Assembly (NCBI GenBank): GCA_900491605.1
Contig: UESW01004558.1
Location: 84,801-148,800 of the forward strand
Direction: 5' to 3'
Origin: Calamus simplicifolius
Lineage: Eukaryota > Streptophyta > Magnoliopsida > Arecales > Arecaceae
DNA length: 64,000 nucleotides
The notes beneath the pieces are model-generated. The model saw only the letters and a program-made list of their open reading frames with translations. It was not told the origin of the DNA and ran no database searches. Each line of letters begins with the position of its first letter. The stretch's first letter is position 1. Shown piece by piece: positions 48,901-60,900 of the stretch. A program made the translations under genes and the position numbers.

Positions 48901-51900
48901 GGAGCCTTAATGGGTGAAAGAATCAGTTTTAGGGGTGTTTAGAACATTTGTTTACATGGCAGAGGGATCTGATTGCCTGCTTGAGATGAAAGGAAGGAAT
49001 CTTGGGCCCTCATCATGTTGTGTAGCACAACTGAATAAGATCATGACCAATTATTTGCTGGTGACTATGATGTTGTGTTTAATGGAGCCTAATTTGACTT
49101 TTGGCAATGTTAGTTACCAAATGGAGGTTGTTTGGTTGGCTCCTTTTACATTTCTTTTTTTGTTTTCTGGCATAAAAAACTAAAATAGGAAACAGTTTTT
49201 TATGTTCACATGGCGTGCTTTTTCAAAAAAGAAGAAGAAGAAAAAGAAGCTCACATAGAGCTGTGGCATGTACAATGTTTGCTACAGCGCCAAGATACTT
49301 GGGATTCCTAATTGGTTTTTAATTGATGGCTGGTCATGGCGGTTCTCGTGGGGAGTGCAGATACTAGATCCTATTGTAAATCCTCTATAGACTTAAGTTA
49401 GGTAGGGATAAGGATTTGATTTGTTTTATATCAATTAATGTAATTTTAAGAAGAAACAAAGAAAACTTTGGCCAAGATTTGGCCTTCCATTCTTCTCTAT
49501 CTCTTATTCCTTAAATATTTATCGATCTCTCACTTCTTCGTCTAATTCCACTCTATTATTCTTTATTCTATTTACAGTTTACTACTGATGCTATTCTATT
49601 CAATTTATTTTGTGTTCATTATTTACCAAAAACGGGTTGCAAATCTATAATGAAGTTTTTAGTTAAGCCCTAATCCTTTTGCTGCCATTTTCCCTCTCTA
49701 TAAAAGTCCGAAGGTAGAAATTTTGATCTGCAATATACCAATAATATTGGCTTTGTTATTTGCTAAGCTAGAGATTTGGAGAGAAGCTTTAGAATCTAAA
49801 GGTTTTAAGATTAGTAGAACTAAAATTGAATAAATGAAATATAATTTTAGTGGGAATAGAAATATAAATGAAGAAACAGTGAAGATTGCAAGCCAAGAAT
49901 ATCAAGGAGTGAAAAATTTAGGTATTTGGGATCAATTATCCAGCAAGAAGGTGAAATAGTTGAAGATGTGAATCATAGAGTTAAAGCAGGTGGATTAAGT
50001 GGAGGAGTGCTTCGGGAGTATTGTATGATCGGCGCATCCCATTAAAATTGAAAGAAAAATTCTATAAAACCGCTATTAGGCTAACTATGCTATATGGAAC
50101 AGAGTGTTGAGCAATATTGAAACAGCATGTGAATAAATTAATTGTAACAGAAATGCATATGTTAAGATGGATATGTGGTAAAAATTTAAAAGATAGAATT
50201 AAAAATAAACATATAAGAGAAATGATAAGAGTGTCCCAATTGAAGATAAAATGAGAGAAAATCAATTATGGTGGTTTGGACATATACAACGTAGACCTTT
50301 AGATGCTCCAGTTAGAAAGAGTGATCTTTTAATAATCCATGGTCAGGACAGAGGTAGAGGTAGACCTAAATTACATGGACAAAAATAATTAAAAAAGATA
50401 TAACTATTTGTAATTTAAATGTCGACTTGGTCCTGAATAGAGCAGAGTGGAGGAAGCAGATTCATGTAGCCGATCCCATGTAGTTGGGAAAAGGCTTAGA
50501 TGAGTTGAGTTGATTTAGATAGCAAGCAGTGAAGAAATTGTAAAGAAATGCATAAAGAGGTTACTTTTTGAAGCTTACCTTTTGCACACCGTTGATGGAC
50601 ATAATGGGTGAGAGGATTAACTTACTAGGTGCTTGTGTAAAATTGTTGTATAATGGTTGAGTCTAGCTGCTCTACCTGACTCCTAGATAGACAAATTATA
50701 AATGGCCTGGTTTTCTGTGTACGGTGGTGATGTATGCTGAAAAATTTAGGAGATATAAAGAAAAGCTTGGCTGAGGCTCAGCCTGCCGTTCTTTTGTCCC
50801 TTGTTCCTTCTATCTCTATCAATCTCTTCTTCATCTTCTAATTATGCTTTATGTTTCTTTATTCTATTTACGTTTATTGCTGATATTGTTTGGACTGATA
50901 TCGGATTTCAGACAATGAATACATAATATCTCCTTTATGGTTTGCTAGATTTGACATGCAAGTGTAATTATCTTAAATTGCACCACTGATTCCTCTGTTG
51001 GTGAGCTGCATTCTGTTCCTTTTTTTGTTCATTAGTTACTAAAATATGGAAGCAAATGAACTACAGAGTTCTCATCTTAACCCTGAATCCCCTATCTTCT
51101 TTTTCTTGCCATCACCCCTATTTCCTAAAAATCATCGAGTTTTTAATCAAGCATTTGTCCATAAATTTGGTTTTGTTATTTGTGGTTCTGTTTCTCAGGG
51201 CTTGGACTGGAAGCAATTTAATTATTTTCAATCCTAAATTTCCCCATTTCAATGGTCCTCTGATGCATCACGGCCCAACGGTTGGTGGTCTTGCATCTCC
51301 CCACCCACTTTAACAACCTTCATTTCCTAATCTTTCATACACAGAAATGACTTTCCCTTCTAATTCCTGGAAGGGTGGTCCTTGAATTAATAGCAAAAGC
51401 CATATGCCACTTTCTATTTTATTTACTTGCTGACAAGTCAGCTCATATGATAACTGAAGTATTTCTGTGCCTGTGACCCCCCTCTCCCCCTCACTTGCCA
51501 AAAAAAAGAAAGAAAAGGAAAAACCTGACTACTAATTCACCCCCTAATGTCATATCAAACCAATGCCCTTCCCAAGATTAATATAGATTAAAAACCATAC
51601 TTATCATTCTCCTAACATCTAATAATAATGCCCAAATTAAAGGAAAGAACTTCTACAGGATGATTATGATGGAGTGCTTGCTTGGGTAATTGATGACAAG
51701 CTACAGGTGCTGCAACACCAAATACTAATGAAAGAGATATATCTATTGAATATATTTGTGTTTTTTCAGTCTTCTTTCAAATTCTCATTCGCAGTTTTGC
51801 TGATGCTGTTGGCTGTGGTATTAAAAGAGAAAAGTTCTAAAGATAGTTGAGACAGGCAATAAAGGAGAACACAAGGGAAATGATTAACAGAGTTGCAAGG

Positions 51901-54900
51901 GATGTAGAGAAGTTGGTGTATTAGGACAATGATGAAATTTGTATATTCTAAAGGGTATTATGGTTATTTCATTTATATTTTTTCAAGATAATTTTATATA
52001 AATTTTTTATAAATAATGAAAAACAATCTTGTTTCATAGTAAGGAAATATCCTAGTCTACAAAGCCATTGGAGCAATAATGAAAAACAATCTTGTTTCTC
52101 TCGATCATTGTAGGGACTGAAAATGTACCCTGTATATTCATAATATTTTGCTTTATGAAGCACTAGATATTTATGCAACTACAATCTTTACACACTTTGT
52201 CCAGCACAGAATAAAGGACCTATACTTTGACAGTCCTCTCTTACATGATTAACTTGTGTACCATACTACTTAGATCTTGGTGGCTAAATTATTTTCAATT
52301 GATCTTATATGTCAATAAAGGGGATGACTAAAAAATTCTTGCTTTTTTGACCAATAAGGACTTAAATTTATATCATGCTAATGTGGTTCATATTATTACA
52401 TCTGACCTTAAAATTGATGTTTTTGATATTTGTTTTCTAGGGTGCCAACCATAGGTGGAAGGGAACTTGATCTTCATCAACTTTTTAGACAGGTTACTTC
52501 ACGAGGAGGTATTGAAAAGGTAAAAATTTGATAAAAACAATCCAAATTTTGTTTTACTTTATTTTTGATGCTGATTGTTTACTTTGCATTTTAAACTAGC
52601 ATGGCTTAAATATTCATTGAATGATGCCATTAGTTCTGAAGAGCTATTAGTTCAGAATATTGTATAACAAGTTTTACAAAATCGATACCAAAAACTATAT
52701 TAGTATTTTATTGACTTGGTATGGTATGATCAGTCTGGTATGAACTCGGATTCGAGATAGGGTACTAATACCTTTTCTTTCTCTTAGCCATTGTATTGCT
52801 TGAAATTAGGTGGTACAAGATTGTTCCGCTCAGTTTATACCAGTTCAATTTACCGAATTAAATCTTGATACAGTACCAATACCTTATAGGCATGGTATGG
52901 TAAGATCTGTATGGGTTAGTATGGCAAACCTTACTTATATCTAGGTAACTTGAAAGTAGAGGACATCAATAATGGAGAAATCACATCACAATTGGCTATT
53001 TGCTTGCTAAATAATAATCTTATATGCTAGTCTATCAAAATGGGAAACCTGAAGCACTCATAAATGATATATGCCTGGAAGATTTGAAGTATCAGAAGTT
53101 CTTTCCTTTATTGGATTTGTTCTAATAGTACCATGTGCATACCATGTACCCATAATGCAATTTATTTTATTTGTTTATCCAGACAGTTCCTTACGAAGTG
53201 AAGTTCCACTTGTGTTGTATACAATGTTCAATGTCATCATCTTTTACTTGGATTGGTTACTATATGGTTCCTGTCAGTCTCACCATATTCAAGCGTTATC
53301 TGTTTCTCTAAATGGCATTAGTTTTTCATGTCATAACATTAATGCCTTTAACTTGCTGATATTGGTGTCTTATTTAGTTTCATCTATGACTGATTTAGTA
53401 TTTAAAAACGAGAATTTTCTCATGATACGTCAATCTAGGAAAATGGTCAGATAGTTGCATCGCTTAAGTGCATGCAAAAATGCCAATAAGACAGTTGGCA
53501 ATGGATCTATGAATATGTTTTATATTAATAAGATGGATATGCACTCCATCCTTTTCATGTGCATCTTATGTTCAGTTAAGTGGATCTTTTGGCATGTCAG
53601 ATGCTAACAGCTATCACAATGCGTTTATCTTAGCGCATCTTTCCTTTATCATATTTTAGTTATTGCTATTTGTGCATTGCGCTTTTGATATATAATAATG
53701 TTATTCTCGATTCAATGTCACAAATTCAAACCAAAAATCTAATAAAATAGTTGATCCCTTCTTCTAATGATGGACTTGAAGAGATTGAATTTTATAAAGC
53801 CAAAAGATCTTATTACAAGGTGTCATTGGTGTGACAGAAGTTATTGAACAGAGTTCAATAGCAACAATTCCAGTTCATGACATGATATCACACCCCCCAC
53901 GCTGCTAAAAATAAAAAAAGGATTATATTATCCAGTGTTCTTCGACATGGAAACTCAGTGTGGATTCCACATAAATCAAAGCAGCCATAATGCAAAACAA
54001 CTACCAAATGGTTGAGGATGTTCATATTTTCATTTTCAGTTTTGCTTGCAGACGAGAAGCGTTTCCAATGCTAGTTTGTTTCCTATAAAGGACAACCTTA
54101 AAAGTTTTTGCTACGAAATCTCTTCTCTCTCTCTCTCTCTCTCCTAGTTTTCTTCAAGAATGTCTACTTCTTTATGATAAAACTAATTGGTGTTGGAAGA
54201 AAACATTTAGATGATTTGATCTATTTTCTTTTATTTCTTCGAACTGTAAAGCTTTCCTGCTACCAAATGATCTGTTTTTATCAATAATTTTATAATTTGC
54301 ATCTTGATTTTCTAAATTTTAAAGACTTTACTATTTATTTTTAAAATAATTGACATTTATTTAATATTGATAAATAATATTAAATTTCAACAGTTGAGCG
54401 GTCCTGAGAGGGCTTTTCTTGAGGGTTGCTTGCTTGCTTTCAATTACCACAAATCCTGTAGTTGGGACCCTGGTCAATTTTGCTTGGAGTCTCAACTATA
54501 AGATTTGGACCATGCTTTTAGTTTAAATGCAGCCTGCCATTGCAATTGTGGATAGCCAAATAGTTGTTTTGGATGTGTGCAATTAATTGCAGCATTTGGA
54601 TCTGCAACATGCCTGAATGAAAGCAAGACCACCCCTTAAATCATTTTCTAATATGGAAATCTATTCACATAATGTATTTGCTATGAGGCCTAATTCTTTT
54701 ATATATGCTGTCACATGAGAAATGCAGGAAAGAGCAAACAGGAATAACAGATTCAATTTTGCCATATGTATGCATTATTTTCTAATTGGTTCATTATGCG
54801 GCCCACCCAGATTTTATTATGCCATAATGCCATTACAATTTATAGTTATGTGGTGTCAATATGTTTCTCCAGGGTTTGTTGGATAAGGATGAGAATAAGA

Positions 54901-57900
54901 TAGTACCCGAGATGAAATTATCTATTGAGAAGATGCTGAGGCGTGTACGGCACTGTCCTTAAGAGTAGATTTGTGCCTCTCGGAGATAATGTCTCGGTGC
55001 AAAGATCAGAGCATGATTACCCTCCAGGATACAATAGTAGCGAGTCTTCTAACATGCATGCATACACCAATGTCAGAAGAGGATGAACAACTGAAAATTA
55101 GTTCCTTCTCTTTGGATAAGAACGGAAGCAAAGAATGGATCTCTGGACTGGATAAGGATGAAGGAATGGATCTCTAGATAAGGATGGAAAGCAAATTTGA
55201 ATGAATGAGTTAAACACCGGCATTGCTTCGAATATTTATAAGGAAGCAAGCACCGGTTGAGAGCGACGAATCAATCCAACAACTATTCAGTCCAACGGTC
55301 CGTCAAAGAAAAATAAAAAGACTTATCTCGGTCCAACAGTCGAGTCGGTCAACGGTTGAGAAGACATATCAGTCAAAACAACTTATCAGGAAAATAGAAA
55401 AAAAAAAAGATAAAAATCTTGCTTATCACGCACGCATCTGTGAGAGCCAACGGGTGGGATTTGCACCTCCTTTGCGCTCGATGAACACACGCTTTGCGCT
55501 CGATTAACAGGTTTTCGAATTCGGCTTCACCGATTTGCATTGGGCTTGGCCCGGGCGTGAGTTTTCTCACAACCATTCAACCAAGAAGAGAGTAACACAT
55601 ATATAAGTAAGAGTAAGATTTATTAGTTTTTCTATGTGGGACTAAAAGAGTGGTTTCATGAAAAAGAAGGGAAAGCATTTGGAGGAAACTTTTGGATGTT
55701 GGAATATACTAAAATTTTCAACAATCCCCTACTATTTCAATATATAAAAGAAGACAAAGCAAACTTTAAAGGAACTTTAAAAATGTAATGCATAAGCCAT
55801 GGTGTTTATGTGACTATGAACCAGACATAGAGAAAACAAGTGTAACCTATAAAGGTTGGTGAAACTAAGTTTCTATGAACCAATCCTTCTTTTATTGGAT
55901 CATTGGCTTATAACTCACATTTCATCTCTCAAATTTCGGTTCTAGCGGGTTGACGCATTTCAGCCATGCGTCTGGCAGGATATTCATGAGTCCTCTAGAG
56001 ATCTTACCCAAGTTTCATAGGAAGCGGCCACACCTTCATACTCATATAGGTGGATTGTCATCAAGTATACACTGCAGTTTTTATATAACACTCAAATTAG
56101 GCTGACATTCATTAAGAACTTCACATATTAGTTCAATCTAAACACTGCAAAATACTATCTCGCACAATAGAAAGGGATTTTACAATATAAATATTTATGA
56201 TAGTATACTCCAAGTTGTCCAGTGAATTGTTTTCCCATATGAACCTTCTTTTTGGGATCTCCATTCATGAAGGTTGGGTCACCATTACTTCAACTTTTGA
56301 TCTGGGTATAATCCCATTTTCCTCGATGTATTACTCACAAGCTTTTTGCTTAGAGGCTTAGTCAGAGGATCGGCCAAATTCAACTCTGACCTTACATAAT
56401 CCAAAGATATTACTCCATCATTAATAAGCTGCCTCACAATATTATGTCTTAGACGTATATGTCTACGCTTTCTATTATAAATTTAGTTTTTAGCTTTAGC
56501 TATGGCAGCCTGACAATCACAATGTATAGATACAGATGAAGATGGTCTCATCCAAATGGGAAGATCTACCAAAAGATTCCTGAACCATTCGGCCTCAGTC
56601 CCAGCTTTCTTCAAGGCAATAAACTCAGATTCCATTGTAAATCGAGCTATACATGTTTGCTTAGATGATTTCTGTAACGATCCGAACCCTGGGCCTGCAG
56701 CACCCACGAACCCGTTCCGTTACAAAAAAAGCAAGACGGACAAGGCCAACACCAATTGGATCCCTTTTGGTCTGTGGGGGCCACCTCTAGAATCCTGCCT
56801 GCCTGATGGTTATGATCTTGTATTCCTGGCGACGAGGATTTCGTCTCTCTAAGGGGGGTAGATTGTGATGCCTCTTCCAATAGTCCCATATTGAAAAATT
56901 GAGAGTTGGTTATACAGTTTATAACCAGTTAAGAAAGATGAACAAGTACCAATTGGATCTCTTTTGGGTTATGGTGGCCTAAGTTGGTGTGGACCTTGTT
57001 CGTCTTGCTTTCTTATAATGAAATGGGCTCATAGGTGGTGCGGGCCCAAGGCCGCGTCGTTACAATTTCTATGGCGCTGCTTCTTCTCCAAGGGTAAACA
57101 CATATCTGCTAGTGAATTTCATCTCATCAGAGTCTGAAATCCAGTTAGCATCACAATACCCTTCTAATATTGTAGGAGTCCCACAATACATTAAATCATA
57201 GTTCATGGTTCCTTTCAAATATCTAAGCACTCTTTGTAATGCAATCCAATGATCCTTGTTAGGATCCAATGATCCTTGTTAGGACATTGGGTATATCTGC
57301 TTAGTCTTCCTACAGCATATCAATGTCAGGACGAGTGCAGTTTATCAATACATAAGACTACCAATAATTTGAGCATATTTGGATTATAAGATACCTTGCC
57401 TTTATTTTTCTTAAGCTGTGAATTAGCATTTTAAGGAGTGCTCACAGGCTTACAAACAAAATGTGAACTTTTTCAAGATTTTCTCAACATAATGTTCTTG
57501 TGAAAGTATGATACTATTCAATTTTTTACAAGTCTAATTTCTAAAATCATATCTGCTTCTCCCATCTTTCATATCAAATTCAAAGTCAAAACATTTTGGT
57601 GCTAGTAACAATATCAAAATTAGTGCCAAATATGAGCATATCATCCTCATACAAACAAATTATAACACATTCATGATTAACAACTTTAGAATAAATACAT
57701 TTATCAGCACTATTAATTTGATATCCATTTGAAACTAGCACTCTATCAAACTTATCATGCCATTGTTTTGGTGCTTGTTTTAAGCCATACAAAGATTTAA
57801 TTAATTTACAAACTTTATGCTCATTGCCAGGAAGAACACAACCCTCAGGTTGATCCATATATATTCTTCTTCTAGGTCTCCATTAAGAAATGCAGTTTTA

Positions 57901-60900
57901 ACATCCATTTGATGAATTATTAATTTATGAATAGATGCTAGAGCAATCAAGACTCTAATAGAAGTTATTCTTGTCACAGGTGCAAAAGTATCAAAGTAGT
58001 CAATATCTTTCTTTTGAGAATAACCTTTTGCAACCAACCTTGCTTTAAATTTTCGATAGAACCATCAGGCTTTAGCTTTTTAAAAAAATCCATTTACACC
58101 CAATAGTTTTAGCTCCAAGGGGTAAACTTACTAATTCTCATGTATGATTTCTCATGATGGATTCTAGCTCATTATTTATAGCCTCTCTCCAAAATATAGC
58201 ATCAGGAGATGAAATTGCTTCAAAATAAGTTTGAAGATCATTATCAACAAAAAAAGTATAAAAATCATCTCCTAGATTGGTTTTCTTTTTTATTCTCTTG
58301 GATCTCCTTAGCTCTTAAATTTCATCAGACTTTAAATTAGGTTCAACCACTCGTAGTCTAGAAAGTCTTTCTAAGGAGGTTCTCATAGAAAAGATATGTT
58401 CAAAAAATTATGCATCTTTGGTCTCAACTATAGTATTAGGTTCCATGATATTATTTTCACTTTTAATCACTAAGAACCTATAGGCTGCACTATATTTATT
58501 TGCATGACTATTTTGAACATAACTTATGAACATACAATCAAAGGTTTTAGATCCTAACTCTCTTTTAGGTTCAGGAAGCAAGACCTTAGCTAAACAATCC
58601 CATACTTTTAAATATTTAAAACATAGCAAATGATCATTCCATAACTCATAGGGTGTTTTATTGGTTTTCTTATAAGAAATTTTATTTTGAATAAAACAAG
58701 CAGAAAAAAGAGCTTCCCCCCACAAGTTCATGGGTGCACCAGAACTAAGGAGCAATGCATATTCACCATTTCTTTAAGTGTTCTATTATTTCTCTCAGCC
58801 ACTCCATTAGATTCAGGTGAATAAGGAGTAAATTCATGAATTATACCATGTTGTGCACAAAATCATTAAAGGAGAATCATATTCTCCTTCTCTATCAGAT
58901 CTAAGCCTTTTTACTTTTCTTGTTAATTGATTTTCAACTTCTGCCTTATATTTTAAAAATATTTCGAAGGCTTCATCTTTTGATTTTAATAGATAAACCA
59001 TTGCGTAATGAGAAAAATCATCGATAAAAGTAATATAATATTTCTTTCCACTTCTAGTCATATTACTTTTAAATCACCTAAGTCAGAATGAATTAATTCT
59101 AACAATTCAGTTTCTCTTATATGAATAGATTTGTAATTCTTTTGGTTAATTTAGATTCTACACATATTTGATATTTTTCATGATCATAAAAAGTAGACAT
59201 GTTATTTAGCAAACCTAATCGTTTCATTCTTTTAATATAAGAGTAATTAATATGTCCTAATCTACCATGCCAAAGATTAACAAAGTCAAGCAAGTAAGCA
59301 GAAGAAGATGATGCATTTTCATTCATAACTTCAAGTACAGTTAATACAAATAGACCCTGGTTACAATATCCTTTCCCAATAAAGTTTTCAGATTTGGTCA
59401 TGACAACTTTGTCAGACTCAAATGATACTTTCATATCATTTTTTCCAAGCAAGGCCACAGAAATCAGGTTTATACAGATGTCCGGCACATGTAGCACATC
59501 TCCAAGTGAAAGGACTTTTCCAGAAGTTAGTTTTAAATTGACTTTTCTTTTGCCAATCATAGAACAAAACTTTGAGTTGCCCATGAAGACTTGCTCCTCT
59601 CCTTCTGGCAGTGGGATATATGAGGCAAATTCATTTCTATCACCACATATATGACGCGTGGCTTCAGAATTCATCACCCAGTCCTTTGTATGTTCAACAA
59701 TATTGGCCTCGCTAACAACCGCAGCAATCACATCTTCAACCATTAAGTTAGCCTTTGGTTTAGCTGGAGCATCATTAATTTTTTTGAACTTGCATTGGGT
59801 AGCATGGTGTCCTGGTTTCCCACAAACATAGCAAGATCCCTTTTTCTTCTTAAAATTTTGACTTCTTTGAACATGAGGCTTCTTATCATATTTCTTGTAA
59901 TGGTTTCTATGCTTGGGCTTATAGGACTTATGTCTATCCTTACCAGATCCATCCTCTATTAGATTAGCCTTACCTGTCATTTCTTTAGCCTTTTCTATCT
60001 TTTCTCAGGTTCTGTTTTGCTCTTCAATCCTAATATGCATAATGACGTCTTCAGGGGACATAGACTTTCCTTTATGCTTTAGATTATTCTTATAATCTTT
60101 CCAAGATTCTGATAATTTTTTAATTAGGGATCCAGCAATAAAAGCATCAGGAAGAATAATATTTTCATTTTTAAGGTCATATATGAGAACATGGAATGCA
60201 TGGATCTGAAATGACACATCTTTATTTTATGACATATTAAAGTTTAAAAGGTTTCCTATTGCAAATATTTAAGAACCAGCATCTTCAAGAATATATTTTC
60301 TTTTAAGGTTTTTCCAAATCTTAGAGGTTGATTTAATAGGATAATAAATATCAAATAGTTCATTGGATAAAATACTAAGAATAGTATGCCTACATATTAT
60401 GTTAGCCTTTTTCCAATTTAGGTCCTCTTTTTCAGGTTTAGGATTAGTCAAAACATATGCAATATTATGAATATCTAATATTAAAAATATTTTCTCTTGC
60501 CAACGTTTATAATGGGAACCAGTAAATTGCTCAATCTTGGATGTATCGGGAAAGGACTTAGTAGCAACAACCATAATAGAGTCCATATCTACTTTTAAGT
60601 TTGTTGGATAAGGATGAGAATAAGATATTACCCGAGATGAAATTATCTACTGAGAAGATACTGAGGCGTGCATGGCATTGTCCTTAAGAGTAGATTCACG
60701 CCTCTCGGAGATAATATTCGGTGCAGAAGATTAGAGTACGACTACCCTTCAGGATACAACAGTAGCGAGTCTTCTAACAGGCGTGCACACAATAATGTCA
60801 GAAGATGATGAACAACCGAAAATGAGTTCCTTCTCTTTGGACAATAACGAAAGCAAAGAATGAATCTCTGGACTGGATAAGGATGAAGAATGGATCTCTG

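Larger units (their letters stand above)
43111..52440 (+). other. Intron 1 of the ARID-HMG gene, 9.3 kb
   Basis: Bounded by GT (43111) and TTTTCTAG (52440), interrupting the ARID domain after GTKF. It contains a T-rich, TTTTG-repeated stretch just after the donor (43145-43200), the solo LTR at 45766, the MITE at 47155 and the LINE piece at 49757. The remaining sequence shows no gene; short open frames such as 48914-49183 have no recognisable product. Confidence 0.85.

Noticed and set aside
53071..53454. 127-codon hydrophobic open frame in intron 2
   Set aside because: It has no recognisable domain and lies in AT-rich intron DNA where such frames arise by chance.
56556..56852. 98-codon + strand frame across element C and its insertion
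   Set aside because: It crosses an insertion border and has no family match.
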